Positions 51,621 to 64,000 of a stretch of 64,000 nucleotides of DNA are shown piece by piece. Made by a program: the position numbers and the translations under genes. The stretch comes from Patiria miniata. Its lineage: Eukaryota; Echinodermata; Asteroidea; Valvatida; Asterinidae. Positions within the stretch are counted from its first letter, which is position 1. Each line of letters opens with the position of its first letter. The stretch is taken from the NCBI RefSeq assembly GCF_015706575.1, contig NW_024037062.1, forward strand, positions 4,460,811 to 4,524,810, read 5' to 3'. The notes below the pieces were generated by a model. That model did not search any database and was not told the origin of the DNA. It was given only the letters and a program-made list of their open reading frames with translations.

Positions 51621-52720
51621 TTTTATATTTTACGGAGGCCAAGTGTCCAGAGAAAAAAAACGTGTCTACATTTCAGCATTGATTTGCTGACGACCCTCCA
51701 CACTGCAAAAATCCTGGATCCGCCCCTGAAGTCTTTTCTGTTGAGAGCCACTATTGAAGAGAAAAAAGTAGCAAAAATGGCAAATGTACTGCAATGCAGG
51801 GCATTACATTACAGGCCTTTGGGGGTTACACCAAAGTTAATATTTGTGCCTCCCAGTGTTGTCCATGACAAAATAAAGCATAAGCAGTAGTGTCGATCAT
51901 AACATGTGACATTTTATTTGTTTTAGAGACTGGTTAAATACGACCATGCAACAGTAAAATCCCAGTAACTCAAACCTCAGGGAAATGGATCAAACATTTC
52001 ATTCGGAGTTCGAGTAAAGCAAGGTTCTTGATTTTTCTACAATCAAGTCTGATTTACACGCACACATACATGTACTAGTACAGTAACATGTACTTCCACC
52101 GTAACTCGCTTTGCCTGGCTAGACTCGAAATGGACATGTTATTTGGCAAATTTTCCTTCTTTTTATTCATTCTAATAGTGTATTTTTTAGTCACAAAGCA
52201 TCATTTTACTAAGATGTTACCGGTACATGTATATTGTTCTTACCTAAACGTGTCTGCTTTATTGATAAACATAACAACAAAAGTGAATAACCACTCAAAT
52301 TGTGCAACTTCGTGTGGCAAATCTTTCCTTCGTATCGTTTGACTAGCACACGATGTACCGCGCTCGCTCAGGATTTTCCTATGAGTGGTCACATGACCTT
52401 TCCTATTTAATCGCTTGAGGGCCCACCAATGTGGGTTTCCATTGCGGGATCGGTAGCGATCAAGCTTAATGCACGGCGTACTCAAAGATTTCTGATGTGG
52501 TCCCATGACCACTGCAAAGAGCCAGCGATTGGACTGCCGGTGTGCGGGCTACAACTGGGCTGATGGTGTAGTCAGGCTAACTCGAAATCCAGATCATTCA
52601 TTGCGGTTATTGGCTGGTTATTGTGACTAGTCTGATCACAATGGCAGCGCACATACAGTATCCCAACATGAAAAGATGTTGTTTCAGCGGCGGTTTCAAG
52701 TGGATTGGCTGAACAAACTT
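51621..52720. other. No gene seen; hAT-like end at about 51714-51728
   Basis: CTGGATCCGCCCCTG at 51714-51728 is the inverse of CAGGGGCGGATCCAG, a hAT-like right end. The rest shows no clear coding signal. Frames of 84-90 codons at 52088-52512 overlap on opposite strands and lack support. Confidence 0.35.
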
Positions 52721-52721
52721 G

Positions 52722-52800
52722 AATAATAATAATAACTTAAAATTTATATTGCGCGGTCTACATAAAAATGATCGAATGCGCATTCGATCATTTTTACATA
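52722..52800 (-). mobile_element. L2-like 3' tail fragment or SINE end
   Basis: AATAATAATAATAACTTAAA followed by TTTATATTGCGCGG matches the inverted form of the L2-type 3' end (GCGCnATATAA plus ATT tail) seen at 41595-41670. It is followed by a dyad, AAAATGATCGAATGCGCATTCGATCATTTT. Overlap copy near 61326-61405. Confidence 0.5.
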
Positions 52801-54105
52801 AAATACCACGGAAATTACATTAAAAAACAAGAAATAAAATCAGTTACAACTTATGTTAAAAGAGGGGTAAACTACTGGAAATATGTCAAGACAATAACAA
52901 ATGTACAATACACCGATACATGAACATCAAAATTTGATAAAAAACAGTTTAAAAAGATAGGTAAATGGAGGTACCGATGCAGGCATTTCGAGCATTCAGG
53001 TATTCATGTACATAATACACCATTCCCTTGACGGGACTGCAGTATACTGAGAGATAAGCAGAGATTTGAGTTAGCAGACTTTGAGTTATAGGGATGTTAC
53101 TGTATGCCTACACTGTAGGTCACTAAATACAAAACCTAGCTCCTGGTGGACCAATGTTGTTTCAACACAGGTAGAAGAGACAGTAGTGTGAAAAGGTTTC
53201 TGGTTTATTTTGACCAAAGTTCTTGTTTTCTCAGTTTATACATGTAAAGGTAGTTACAGTAACATAGTCACAGGAACAGGATGAAAGACGATACTGAGTG
53301 CACTCTTGTGAAAATTGCCTAAAGCAACAGCTTAACAATTAGTCTGGCCAGACTTGGATGACCAAATAATCAAGAAATAAAAAAAATATATAAGATTATG
53401 GATTATCTTGAAAAGCGGGGAGAAAATGTTTTTCAGAGAGTCTCAAAAGCCATAAACAACAACTCAAAAAAGCGAGTTGAAAAGGAGGCAGGAGTGCTAC
53501 ATGCTTCAATATAAGTTACATGCATGAAATGTCATAACATAAATCTTCACGTATCACTTCAGTACTTCAGGCATGTGTCATGCTGGTGGCCATGCTGAAA
53601 ACTATCACAAGCTACACTGAGTACAATATTAACATGCCAAACATTTGTTTTGTTTTCTTATACAGTAACAACAGTAGTACCGTACATTCACAGCATTCTC
53701 ACAAGCGTATACAATGTACCTTATGGCCACTCAATGTCCGAGTCATCATCTGAAAGATGTTCAGGTAATATTGAAAAGAACAAAACAAGACACTGCACAT
53801 AAGAAAAGATGGGAAAGCTCAGAAAACAGATGAGTTTGAAAGTTTGTTACATGTCTGAAACTCTGCCTTTCCAAAAATGTCTGCGATTGGCACAGTGGTT
53901 TGTAGTATTTGAGACACAATAAATGGGCACTTATCACTGTGAAAATCCACTCGGTAAAAATATACGTTTCTCGGTTAAAAATAATCCATTGAGTTCTAAC
54001 CTCTTTTTAGTTTAGCCTAAAAAGCAACCCCCCCCCCCCCTTAACCGTGTTTTAACCAAATCCTCAACTTTCATAGAATAAGGTTATGTTTTAGAATAGG
54101 GTTTA
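52801..54105. other. No gene seen
   Basis: AT-rich. CATTCACAGCATTCTCACAA and surrounding text show small frames only; a C-run of 10-12 is near 54028. No coding signal. Confidence 0.35.
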
Positions 54106-54109
54106 TGTT

Positions 54110-54375
54110 TTAGCACAAAAAAGCAAAACTTTTTGATAATTGAACAAAACGCCCCTAAATATCATCGTTACCCATAAAATGTAAAAGTCTATTTGAAGAT
54201 GCTTTTTCTTTTCATATGTGGTTTGGAGACTTGTGTAACATCTACTTTTTGTAGCTTCAAGTTTTGTGGAATATGCCGCATTAGCTATGATTTTGGACAA
54301 GAAAGCAAAATTCACATTATATATCCTTTGATAATTGGACAAAGTGCCCTTAAATATCACTTTTGCCTATAACAT
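54110..54375. repeat. Diverged tandem duplication, about 195 bp
   Basis: AGCAAAACTTTTTGATAATTG with CCCCTAAATATCATCGTTACC (54123-54175) is repeated as AGCAAAATTCACA...TTTGATAATTGG with CCCTTAAATATCACTTTTGCC (54304-54367). No coding meaning. Confidence 0.5.
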
Positions 54376-54599
54376 TTAATTTTTTATTGTTATTGTCGAT
54401 ACACCTCAGTGACCTTCAGCTTCCTTTTTCTATATTATAATACACGCACACTTAGACATCCAATACTCTGGGTTAACACCACAAAGCTTCATTTTTTAAC
54501 GTGATGAGTCGTCTTTCCAAGCGCTGCATCATTAACCTGCGATAAAACTAGATTTGGCACTGACACGAGTTTTTGATGTTGCTGTTGCCGTTGGCATTA

Positions 54600-54800
54600 G
54601 GGCTGGACTCATGGCCCTATCATGATACGACATAACACAAAATTTTTATTTTTATTTTTTTTCAAATGTCTCTATACCACAAAACAACCAATTCCTCACC
54701 CTATTAATCATTTCGCTTTATAGAAAAAAAAACGTTGCTTTGGCCATTCGCATGAGCCTGGACTCATGGCCCTATCACGATACGACATGACACAAGTAGA
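54600..54800. repeat. Direct repeat CTGGACTCATGGCCCTATCA
   Basis: CTGGACTCATGGCCCTATCA followed by (T/C)GATACGACAT(A/G)ACACAA occurs at about 54603 and 54759, 156 bp apart. Repeated again in the right block. Function unknown. Confidence 0.6.
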
Positions 54801-54849
54801 ACCAGACTAATGTGCACGCGGGCTTCAACCTTGTTCCCAATCGACGCTT

Positions 54850-55349
54850 NNNNNNNNNNNNNNNNNNNNNNNNNNNNNNNNNNNNNNNNNNNNNNNNNNN
54901 NNNNNNNNNNNNNNNNNNNNNNNNNNNNNNNNNNNNNNNNNNNNNNNNNNNNNNNNNNNNNNNNNNNNNNNNNNNNNNNNNNNNNNNNNNNNNNNNNNNN
55001 NNNNNNNNNNNNNNNNNNNNNNNNNNNNNNNNNNNNNNNNNNNNNNNNNNNNNNNNNNNNNNNNNNNNNNNNNNNNNNNNNNNNNNNNNNNNNNNNNNNN
55101 NNNNNNNNNNNNNNNNNNNNNNNNNNNNNNNNNNNNNNNNNNNNNNNNNNNNNNNNNNNNNNNNNNNNNNNNNNNNNNNNNNNNNNNNNNNNNNNNNNNN
55201 NNNNNNNNNNNNNNNNNNNNNNNNNNNNNNNNNNNNNNNNNNNNNNNNNNNNNNNNNNNNNNNNNNNNNNNNNNNNNNNNNNNNNNNNNNNNNNNNNNNN
55301 NNNNNNNNNNNNNNNNNNNNNNNNNNNNNNNNNNNNNNNNNNNNNNNNN
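54850..55349. other. Assembly gap of exactly 500 N
   Basis: Five hundred N in a row, a conventional placeholder for a gap of unknown size. Frames that read across it are meaningless. Confidence 0.99.
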
Positions 55350-58300
55350 TTTGTGCATTGGTGCCGTGTGTAGAGAGACACAACGTGTGTATGTATTCAG
55401 GGGGCGCACCCCAGACTGCCATTTGCCGGGGAGGGGGGCTAGAATTGTAATGAAGGGTCCAGGACCTGCGAGCGCGGAGCGCAAAGCCCTTACGGCGTGG
55501 GGTCCGATGCTCTGTGGTGCAATCTGAGGCGATTCCTTGCCACTTTCCACATTTAGAAAAAGTTTTATACATCGAAAATTCCATTTCAATTTGTTGTTCT
55601 TATAAAGTTTGTTATGCACTCAAAGTTGAGAACCATGTTCCATCTCCGTATATGTTCACAAATTTTATTTTGAAAAGGGATTTAGGCTACTGGTAGTCTG
55701 AGCCACAACCTTTCGCTGCTGAGTCAGTGTGGCAGTGCCAAGACGTCTCATCATGTCCTCATCGCCTTGGCTTACTCGGCCACTGGTCGGGATTGTGGTA
55801 ACGACTACTTCGGATAGTCTGCTAGAGGGGACATGAGGGGTCTCTTCTCTACTCTTGTGGTCTGGTTCATCAATAGGGACTGGGGTGGGTGGTTACAGGG
55901 AAATCTTTGGCTGACTTCGTTTGATGCAGGGCAGACTCCAGGCTCTGGATGTACAGATTTTGTCTTTGCTGTTCTCTAACGACTCGCGCGAGATGATAGC
56001 TTTCAGCATGTCCATTTTCTGAAACTGTTGCAAAATAACTTGTTGCATTTGAGCTTGATGCTGCAGCAGCTCCAGAATCTGTAACTGTGGCTCCACTACT
56101 GGCGCTGGGCTAACTCGGTCAGAGCTGGTGGGCAGTGGGTCAAACCCACACAGCTGAAGGGGAGTCAGGACGTCAGCTGCCATTGTGCACTCCTTGGATC
56201 CACTGAAACAGCACTGTGTCGGTTTAGACTAAGCTAATTTAAGACCACCAAGAAACCAAAATGCCTTGTCCCTATTGAAACAATCCTGGCTAAGTTCTAA
56301 AAAAAAACCATATTCCCTACCCGGATTCTCCACCAAAAATAGTAAAAAAAATGTAACCTGGAAAAACGACACACATGGGAACTCGCAAAAACTAAAGACT
56401 CAATGGGTATTTACTAACAAACTAAACTAACCTCAGGATCTTTGAAGGGAACTGTCACGAGGAATTGAATTAATGGAGGGAAAGATTGCCATATACGAAG
56501 TTCACTCAACACCCTGTGTACAAACCCTATGAGATTGGACTGAAAAATTCTAAGTGTTTTCTAAGAAAATGCTTGTATTTTCTCACTGCTCAAATTGACT
56601 TTGATGACATGAAATTGCTATCTGGGGGCTTGTTAGTCAATACAGAGGAAAATTAGTGAACTTCGCATATGGTAATCTTGCCTAATAGAAACAAGGGACA
56701 AATTCCAGATTTCAAACCAAAAAGGACCAAAGAATTTATTTTACTATAACTTCAACAGAAAACCAAAATGACCAAATAATAACTTAAAACCAAGTTAAAA
56801 CCTAAAATCAAGAAAACCGAGACTTAAAACCTGAAACCAAGACTTAAACGTAAAAACCAACACAGTGTGTGTAGTGGCTCTTTAGAAAATACACTTTGGC
56901 AGAAATCAATGATTCCACAAGCAGACAAATCCAAGCAAGAAAACACTCTCCAGTTAGGAGGAAATATATGACTTTATGATGTTAAGTTGTCTCTCTGCTG
57001 GTCTGCGGGTAAACTGAATGATGCTAGAACATGTGGCAGCTTATATAGGGGAGTATGTGGGCTTAAGTAAACAAACAGGGGGTCACACTACCAACAAAGA
57101 GGGGAGGTGGTTCTAAACTTCAACTAAAATAATTTTTTCCTAAGGGGGCTACTCCTATTTAAAACACTATGAAAATTCATAAGTAAAACTTGGCACTGCC
57201 ACACATCAGCATACAAATTCTATGCGTATATAGTCTTCGTGAGATGATGAACTCAGACACTAATGGAGATTCGTTTGGAGGAAAATTTTCAAGAACAGGG
57301 GCGCGAGTACACATCAGTTGGTGAAGGGCAAATCCTAATATATGGTTTAAATCCTTTCAGTATTGTCAAATGAACGCATGGTCAAAATCACTCATGTCAT
57401 GTGGGTAATTTCTATCTGGGATGTATATTAGATTTCGTAGTCCAATCTTACCGATAAAATATTATTTTCAACGAAAATGTATACCTCAAATATAGATGAC
57501 AACTTTATTTAACATGCATGTTGCTCAATATCAGTCAAATGTGTGAAACGAAAATCAAATCATAAAAGAAATGTATATGCTTTTCAGTATCTTTTATTTG
57601 AAGGACATTTCCAAAGTCATCACATCAAATGAACCAGACACTTTGATTCGCACATAGTCATAGACCTAAAATCATTTCGGAAGATTTGGATGTCAATTTA
57701 AACTAAAAAGTTGGCGGCCATCTTGGAAAAAAATAAAAATAAAAAAATAAAAAGCCCCTCATCTGCCTCTTTTTGAAGAAACCCGAGACAATCAACCGTT
57801 TTTTTTTTCACTTGGCCTAACACCGCTTCCGCAATGGGGTAGTTGGTCGGTTGGCGCATAGCCAAATATACCGCATTCGCCGTATTTTTCGCATAGCACT
57901 TTTTCATTTGCCTTTAGCTAGCAGGTAATATGAATGAAAACTGATACCTCGTTCTTATACGGCAAAAGTCAACAGGTTCCAGAGAAGGACATTGGGGACG
58001 AGTATTCACGTGTCGGTACAATGCTGGCACCGCGCTTCGCTCGTACCCCCGCCCTGCAAACAGGACGCTGGGATCGCGCTGAATGAATTCACGCTCTGAT
58101 TGGATATATTTTGCGTGACCTGTGACCTGCAAGTCATCACGGCCACGACCCTGCAAGGTTTCAAACCGCCGTAGACTGATTATTACTCTTTTATTCCAAT
58201 TCATAAAAGCTTTATTTCGTTGAAAAGCGTAATAATGTAGAAAAATCTGTAAAACGTATCTGTTTTGTAAATTTTCAATTCTCGTCGCTTGCTCAGGCTC

Positions 58301-61300
58301 CATTACAAATTCACGACGGGTCAGATTGCATATAATGCGACACTCAAAATTTGTCCACATGGTCCGCAATGAATCAGAAATCACATCCGGTATGTATGTG
58401 CGCATTTCTATGGGAAAGTTTTCAAACAGCATTTATGGCTAACTGCGGTCTTAAACAGCTGCAGCCAGATGCTTTATACAAAGGTCAGAGGCCACTTCCT
58501 TCACAAGATTCTGTGAAGCTCATCAGCGTTTCCCAGCGCCCTGTTTGCAGGGCGGTGGGTACGAGTGAAGCATCGCGCTCGGTCACATAACTGACATGAG
58601 TTTAAATATTTCTTTACAGTGGGTGCATATTTGGGAGTGTGACAAACTGGCATGAAACGTATCAGAAAAAAAAATATTTTAACATAATCTGAAGCGGCCA
58701 TTGTTTGATTTCGTTTAGTCACCGAGCCCGGAGTGTGAAAACGGTTTGACCTTCATACGCATTGTACGCAGCAGTTGTCCGCGTGCAGTCTCATCTCATG
58801 GACGTATAACGCACTAAACAATACGCGAAATGAGACGCCACTTCAGTTTGTTTTACCTTGGTTTTATCTGCGTATCCTGCGGTCATCATAACCCGCCCCA
58901 CATAGAGCTATATTTATAGCTCTACCTGCCCGCGCATAAAGTCTTAGGCGGTGCATGAAAATTGCCACGCCTTTTGAACGATTGTTCTTCCTCGAACTCA
59001 AAACGTGTGGCCCATTGGATCACCGTCTGTTTTTCACTGATAGTATACACTTTAAAATATTTGCGGGGGGGGGGGGGGGGGGGGGGAGGGGCGTGGCGCT
59101 CCCTGCGCCCCCTCGCTGGATCTGCCATGGTATTATGTACGGTGCCACGTTTCACCACTATGCAAGTTTCCATGCAACGATCGACCAATAAGAAAATGAC
59201 ATTTAAGGTCAGCTAAAAATTCTGCACCATTTCAGTAATCACACTGCTCCCAGTTATGACATTCGCATCCCTAGCTAGGGAATAAGTCTGGTGAAGACGT
59301 TTCTCCAAAACACACCAAATTAAATCACCACATGAACAGAACTCCAACGAAAATGGAAGCAGAAAGACTTAATACTCAAAGTAGTGCTGAAATTGATGAA
59401 CCAGGTTCGGTTGGGTTTTGGTTGCGGTTCGAATTTTTTCTTTTGAACATCGGTTCAGTTCGAGTTGCGAAGTACATGTACAATGTACATTGAAAAGCAC
59501 ATACATGTACATTTGCCGGATCGTGCTGTAAGTCAGCTTTTATAAGTCGCCATTTTTATAAGTCCGCTTGTTACTCTCGGTCCCCTACATTAAAGCACAA
59601 TGAAACCCTTTGTGTAAATCGGCATTTAGAAAATCACGCAGTGGCATCGACTTCCTGCACTACGGTTGTGGTAACAAAATACATGAACATGTTGCCACCA
59701 CAGCGCACGCAATCAAAAAGCGAGTTTTCCAATTCATGCAATATCGCACGGTGAGCTGTACCAGTAACCCCTCTAGCCTGCGCTCTGTCTATTTGGGGGT
59801 CGTCTGATTGAACGATCACGATGCAGTGATTTTACTTACACGCGCGACTTCGCTCGTACCCCCCGCCCTGCAAACAGGGCGCTAAGAAAGGGCTGATGAA
59901 TTCATGCTCTGATTGGATAGAATTTGCTTGACCTGTGACCTATGTCATCACTGCCAAGACCCTGCAAGGTTTAATATGGCCGTTAAGACTGAGCCATTCA
60001 TCACTCTTTTATTCCAATTCATAAATGCCCAGGTTTTTTTTTAGGCGTAATAATGTAGGAAAATGCGTAAAACTTATCTATTTTGTAAATTTTCAACTCC
60101 CGTCATTTGCTCAGGCTCAGTTTCGAATTCATGAAGGGTCAGTGATTGCATTATGCGACACTCAAAATTTGTCCACATGGTCCGCAATGAAAAAGAAATC
60201 ACATCCGGTATGGAATGTGTGCATTTTTATTTTACGGAGGCCAAGTGTCCAGAGAAAAAAAACGTGTCTACATTTCAGCATTGATTTGCTGACGACCCTC
60301 CACACTGCAAAAAATCCTGGATCCGCCCCTGAAGTCTTTTCTGTTGAGAGCCACTATTGAAGAGAAAAAGAGGTAGCAAAAATGGCAAATGTGCTGCAAT
60401 GCAGGGCATTACATTACAGGCCTTTGGGGGTTTCACCAAAGTTAATATTTGTGCCTCCCAGTGTTGTCCATGACAAAATAAAGCATAAGCAGTAGTGTCG
60501 ATCATAACATGTGACATTTTATTTGTTTTTAGAGACTGGTTAAATACGACCATGCAACAGTAAAATCCCAGTAACTCAAACCTCAGGGAAATGGATAAAA
60601 CATTTCATTCGGAGTTCGAGTAAAGCAAGGTTCTTGATTTTTCTACAATCAAGTCTGATTTACACGCACACATACATGTACTAGTACAGTACATGTACTT
60701 CCACCGTAACTCGCTTTGCCTGGCTAGACTCGAAATGGACATGTTATTTGGCAAATTTTCCTTCTTTTTATTCATTCTAATAGTGTATTTTTTAGTCACA
60801 AAGCATCATTTTACTAAGATGTTACCGGTACATGTATATTGTTCTTACCTAAACGTGTCTGCTTTATTGATAAACATAACAACAAAAGTGAATAACCACT
60901 CAAATTGTGCAACTTCGTGTGGCAAATCTTTCCTTCGTATCGTTTGACTAGCACACGATGTACCGCGCTCGCTCAGGATTTTCCTATGAGTGGTCACATG
61001 ACCTTTCCTATTTAATCGCTTGAGGGCCCACCAATGTGGGTTTCCATTGTGGGATCGGTAGCGATCAAGCTTAATGCACGGCGTACTCAAAGATTTCTGA
61101 TGTGGTCCCATGACCACTGCAAAGAGCCAGCGATTGGACTGCCAGTGTGCGGGCTACAACTGGGCTGATGGTGTAGTCAGGCTAACTCGAAATCCAGGAT
61201 CATTGCGGTTATTGGCTGGTTATTGTGACTAGTCTAATCACAATGGCAGCGCACATACAGTATCCCAACATGAAAAGATGTTGTTTCAGCGGCGGTTTCA

Positions 61301-63463
61301 AGTGGATTGGCCGAACAAAACTTGAATAATAATAATAACTTAAAATTTATATTGCGCGGTCTACATAAAAATGATCGAATGCGCATTCGATCATTTTTAC
61401 ATAAAATACCACGGAAATTACATTAAAAAACAAGAAATAAAATCAGTTACAACTTATGTTAAAAGAGGGGTAAACTACTGGAAAATATGTCAAGACAATA
61501 ACAAATGTACAATACACCGATACATGAACATCAAAATTTGATAAAAAACAGTTTAAAAAGATAGGTAAATGGAGGAGTACCGATGCAGGCATTTCGAGCA
61601 TTCAGGTATTCATGTACATAATACACCATTCCCTTGACGGGACTGCAGTATGACTGAGAGATAAGCAGAGATTTGAGTTAGCAGACTTTGAGTTATAGGG
61701 ATGTTACTGTATGCCTACACTGTAGGTCACTAAATACAAAACCTAGCTCCTGGTGGACCAATGTTGTTTCAACACAGGTAGAAGAGACAGTAGTGTGAAA
61801 AGGTTTCTGGTTTATTTTGACCAAAGTTCTTGTTTTCTCAGTTTATACATGTAAAGGTAGTTACAGTAACATAGTCACAGGAACAGGATGAAAGACGATA
61901 CTGAGTGCACTCTTGTGAAAATTTGCCTAAAGCAACAGCTTAACAATTAGTCTGGCCAGACTTGGGATGACCAAATAATCAAGAAATAAAAAAAAATATA
62001 TAAGATTATGGATTATCTTGAAAAGCGGGGAGAAAATGTTTTTCAGAGAGTCTCAAAAGCCATAAACAACAACTCAAAAAAGCGAGTTGAAAAGGAGGCA
62101 GGAGTGCTACATGCTTCAATATAAGTTACATGCATGAAATGTCATAACATAAATCTTCACGTATCACTTCAGTACTTCAGGCATGTGTCATGCTGGTGGC
62201 CATGCTGAAAACTATCACAAGCTACACTGAGTACAATATTAACATGCCAAACATTTGTTTTGTTTTCTTATACAGTACAAACAGTACCGGTACATTCACA
62301 GCATTCTCACAAGCGTATACAATGTACCTTATGGCCACTCAATGTCCGAGTCATCATCTGAAAGATGTTCAGGTAATATTGAAAAGACAAAACAAGACAC
62401 TGCACATAAGAAAAGATGGGAAAGCTCAGAAAACAGATGAGTTTGAAAGTTTGTTACATGTCTGAAACTCTGCCTTTTCCAAAAATGTCTGCGATTGGCA
62501 CAGTGGTTTGTAGTATTTGAGACACAATAAATGGGCACTTATCACTGTGAAAATCCACTCGGTAAAAATATACGTTTCTCGGTTAAAAAATAATCCATTG
62601 AGTTCTAACCTCTTTTTAGTTTAGCCTAAAAAGCAACCCCCCCCCCCCCTTAACCGTGTTTTAACCAAATCCTCAACTTTCATAGAATAAGGTTATGTTT
62701 TAGAATAGGGTTATGTTTTAGCACAAAAAAGCAAAACTTTTTGATAATTGAACAAAACGCCCCTAAATATCATCGTTACCCATAAAATGTAAAAGTCTAT
62801 TTGAAGATGCTTTTTCTTTTCATATGTGGTTTGGAGACTTGTGTAACATCTACTTTTTGTAGCTTCAAGTTTTGTGGAATATGCCGCATTAGCTATGATT
62901 TTGGACAAGAAAGCAAAATTCAACATTATATATCCTTTGATAATTGGACAAAGTGCCCTTAAATATCACTTTTGCCTATAACATTTAATTTTTTATTGTT
63001 ATTGTCGATACACCTCAGTGACCTTCAGCTTCCTTTTTCTATATTATAATACACGCACACTTAGACATCCAATACTCTGGGTTAACACCACAAAGCTTCA
63101 TTTTTTAACGTGATGAGTCGTCTTTCCAAAGCGCTGCATCATTAACCTGCGATAAAACTAGATTTGGCACACTGACACGAGTTTTTGATGTTGCTGTTGC
63201 CGTTGGCATTAGGGCTGGACTCATGGCCCTATCATGATACGACATAACACAAAATTTTTATTTTTATTTTTTTTCAAATGTCTCTATACCACAAAACAAC
63301 CAATTTCCCCACCCTATTAATCATTTCGCTTTATAGAAAAAAAAACGTTGCTTTTGCCATTCGCATGAGGCCTGGACTCATGGCCCTATCATGATACGAC
63401 ATGACACAAGTAGAACCAGACTAATGTGCACGCGGGCTTCAACCTTGTTCCCAATCGACGCTT
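55350..63463 (+). repeat. 8.1-kb block, right copy (start of right contig)
   Basis: Begins exactly after the last N and matches 46732-54849 to its last base, after which unique sequence begins (TGTGTTACATTACAG). Features described for the left copy recur here at about +8615: the minus-strand frame at 55665-56183, the TIR element at about 58025-58570, the G-run at 59065-59086, the hAT-like end near 60328 and the L2-tail-like fragment near 61327. Confidence 0.93.
55665..56183 (-). pseudogene. Second copy of the 47-kb ORF (overlap copy)
   Basis: Same sequence as 47044-47556 in the right block, starting MAADVLTPLQLCGFDPLPTS at 56183. The reading frame is not kept through to the end in this copy because of small length differences. 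Given the contig-overlap interpretation, this is the same locus read with less accurate consensus, not a second gene. Confidence 0.6.
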
Positions 63464-64000
63464 GTGTTACATTACAGAGTACAATATAATAACAATTATT
63501 TATTATGTTTGTGAACAAGGTTTTCTTGCAAGTTGTTCCTAAATATTCTCAAATCTGCAGTCTAGAATTAAAGTTCATCTTTGTTATATCAAGTCGCCCC
63601 AAGAGCCAGGTTAATTGTCCATACAACACGAATATCCAACGAAATTTTTTTTCCCAAGAAGTGCGTAGGCCAAGGAAAAATGTACCCCTACCCCCTCTGA
63701 TTATACATGCCATTTCAAAATAGGTTTAAGTCGGGAATTTTTTTATTGATTTCTTCGTGTGCTGAGTAAATCATGGAGGTACATAGTCTCATTTTTTCCA
63801 CAAGAGCTATAAAAACTGTTCCCCTGCCCCAAATAGGAAAAAAAAATGTAATTGAAAAAATTTAAAAATGTCGAGAAAACTAAATAAAAAAGGAGAATTT
63901 AAGTTATGCACACCACTAATGGCATAACGTTTAATCATGAAGCAAAAACAGCTACACTGTCCAGTCTGAGCTGCGTGGCGCATGTAATATAGCCAATTAT
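63464..64000. other. Unique sequence after the right block, no gene
   Basis: AT-rich sequence with short frames only. The 72-codon frame at 63505 has no recognisable domain. Confidence 0.4.

Larger units (their letters stand above)
46732..54849 (+). repeat. 8.1-kb block, left copy (end of left contig)
   Basis: Collinear with 55350-63463 from TTTGTGCATTGGTGCCGTGT to CCTTGTTCCCAATCGACGCT, at an offset of about 8614-8618 bp. Differences are mainly one-base length changes in homopolymers with few substitutions. The copy ends exactly at the first N. This is best explained as the end of one contig overlapping the start of the next. Confidence 0.93.

Noticed and set aside
54764-55619. Frames of 187-269 codons across the N stretch
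   Set aside because: They consist almost entirely of unknown residues and span an assembly gap.
46732-63463. Recent biological segmental duplication
   Set aside because: Both inner boundaries coincide exactly with a 500-N gap and differences are mostly homopolymer lengths; contig overlap is simpler.

Overview
The window is eukaryotic DNA, most likely from a marine invertebrate deuterostome such as an echinoderm, hemichordate or lancelet. The sequence shows a spliced animal gene with GT-AG introns, long AT-rich introns, RTE-type and L2/CR1-type LINEs, many short inverted-repeat transposons, and frequent ACATGTACATGTA-like simple sequence. The phylum is an inference; no rRNA or mitochondrial marker is present to settle it.

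One host gene can be read completely: the orthologue of vertebrate CFAP96 (formerly C4orf47), a cilia/centrosome-associated protein. It lies on the + strand in seven coding exons from 17576 to 28373 and encodes 314 aa. All splice sites are canonical and phases agree throughout. Its introns hold a TTAA-type MITE (intron 1), an 84-bp minisatellite of about 1.45 kb (intron 2), a pogo/Tigger-like non-autonomous element (intron 4) and a 760-bp imperfect palindrome with an ATAT target duplication (intron 5). Two less certain units are on the - strand: a 182-codon terminal exon at 39089-39637, and a 171-aa reading frame at 47044-47556 with a plausible TATA promoter and short 5' intron.

Layout: 1-1150 degenerate repeats; 1155-4260 a decayed RTE-like LINE; 4434-10460 a nested pile of inverted-repeat elements (up to three levels); 10461-17570 tandem repeats, two hAT-like MITEs and nested palindromic elements with 9-bp target duplications; 17576-28373 CFAP96; 30701-32779 a nearly intact IS630/Tc1/mariner-type transposon; 32780-41590 sparse sequence with TTAA MITEs and the 39-kb exon; 41595-44640 an L2-type LINE lacking its RT catalytic core; 45521-46300 a foldback remnant and a LINE RT fragment; 46732-63463 two near-identical 8.1-kb blocks separated by exactly 500 N.

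The two blocks (46732-54849 and 55350-63463) meet the gap in a way that indicates overlapping contig ends rather than a biological duplication. The left block ends, and the right block begins, exactly at the gap, and differences are concentrated in homopolymer lengths. The true locus is then probably about 8.6 kb shorter than shown. The most interesting biology is a set of palindromic elements that all begin TAGC, have long inverted arms and create 9-bp target duplications, nested in one another and in other elements.
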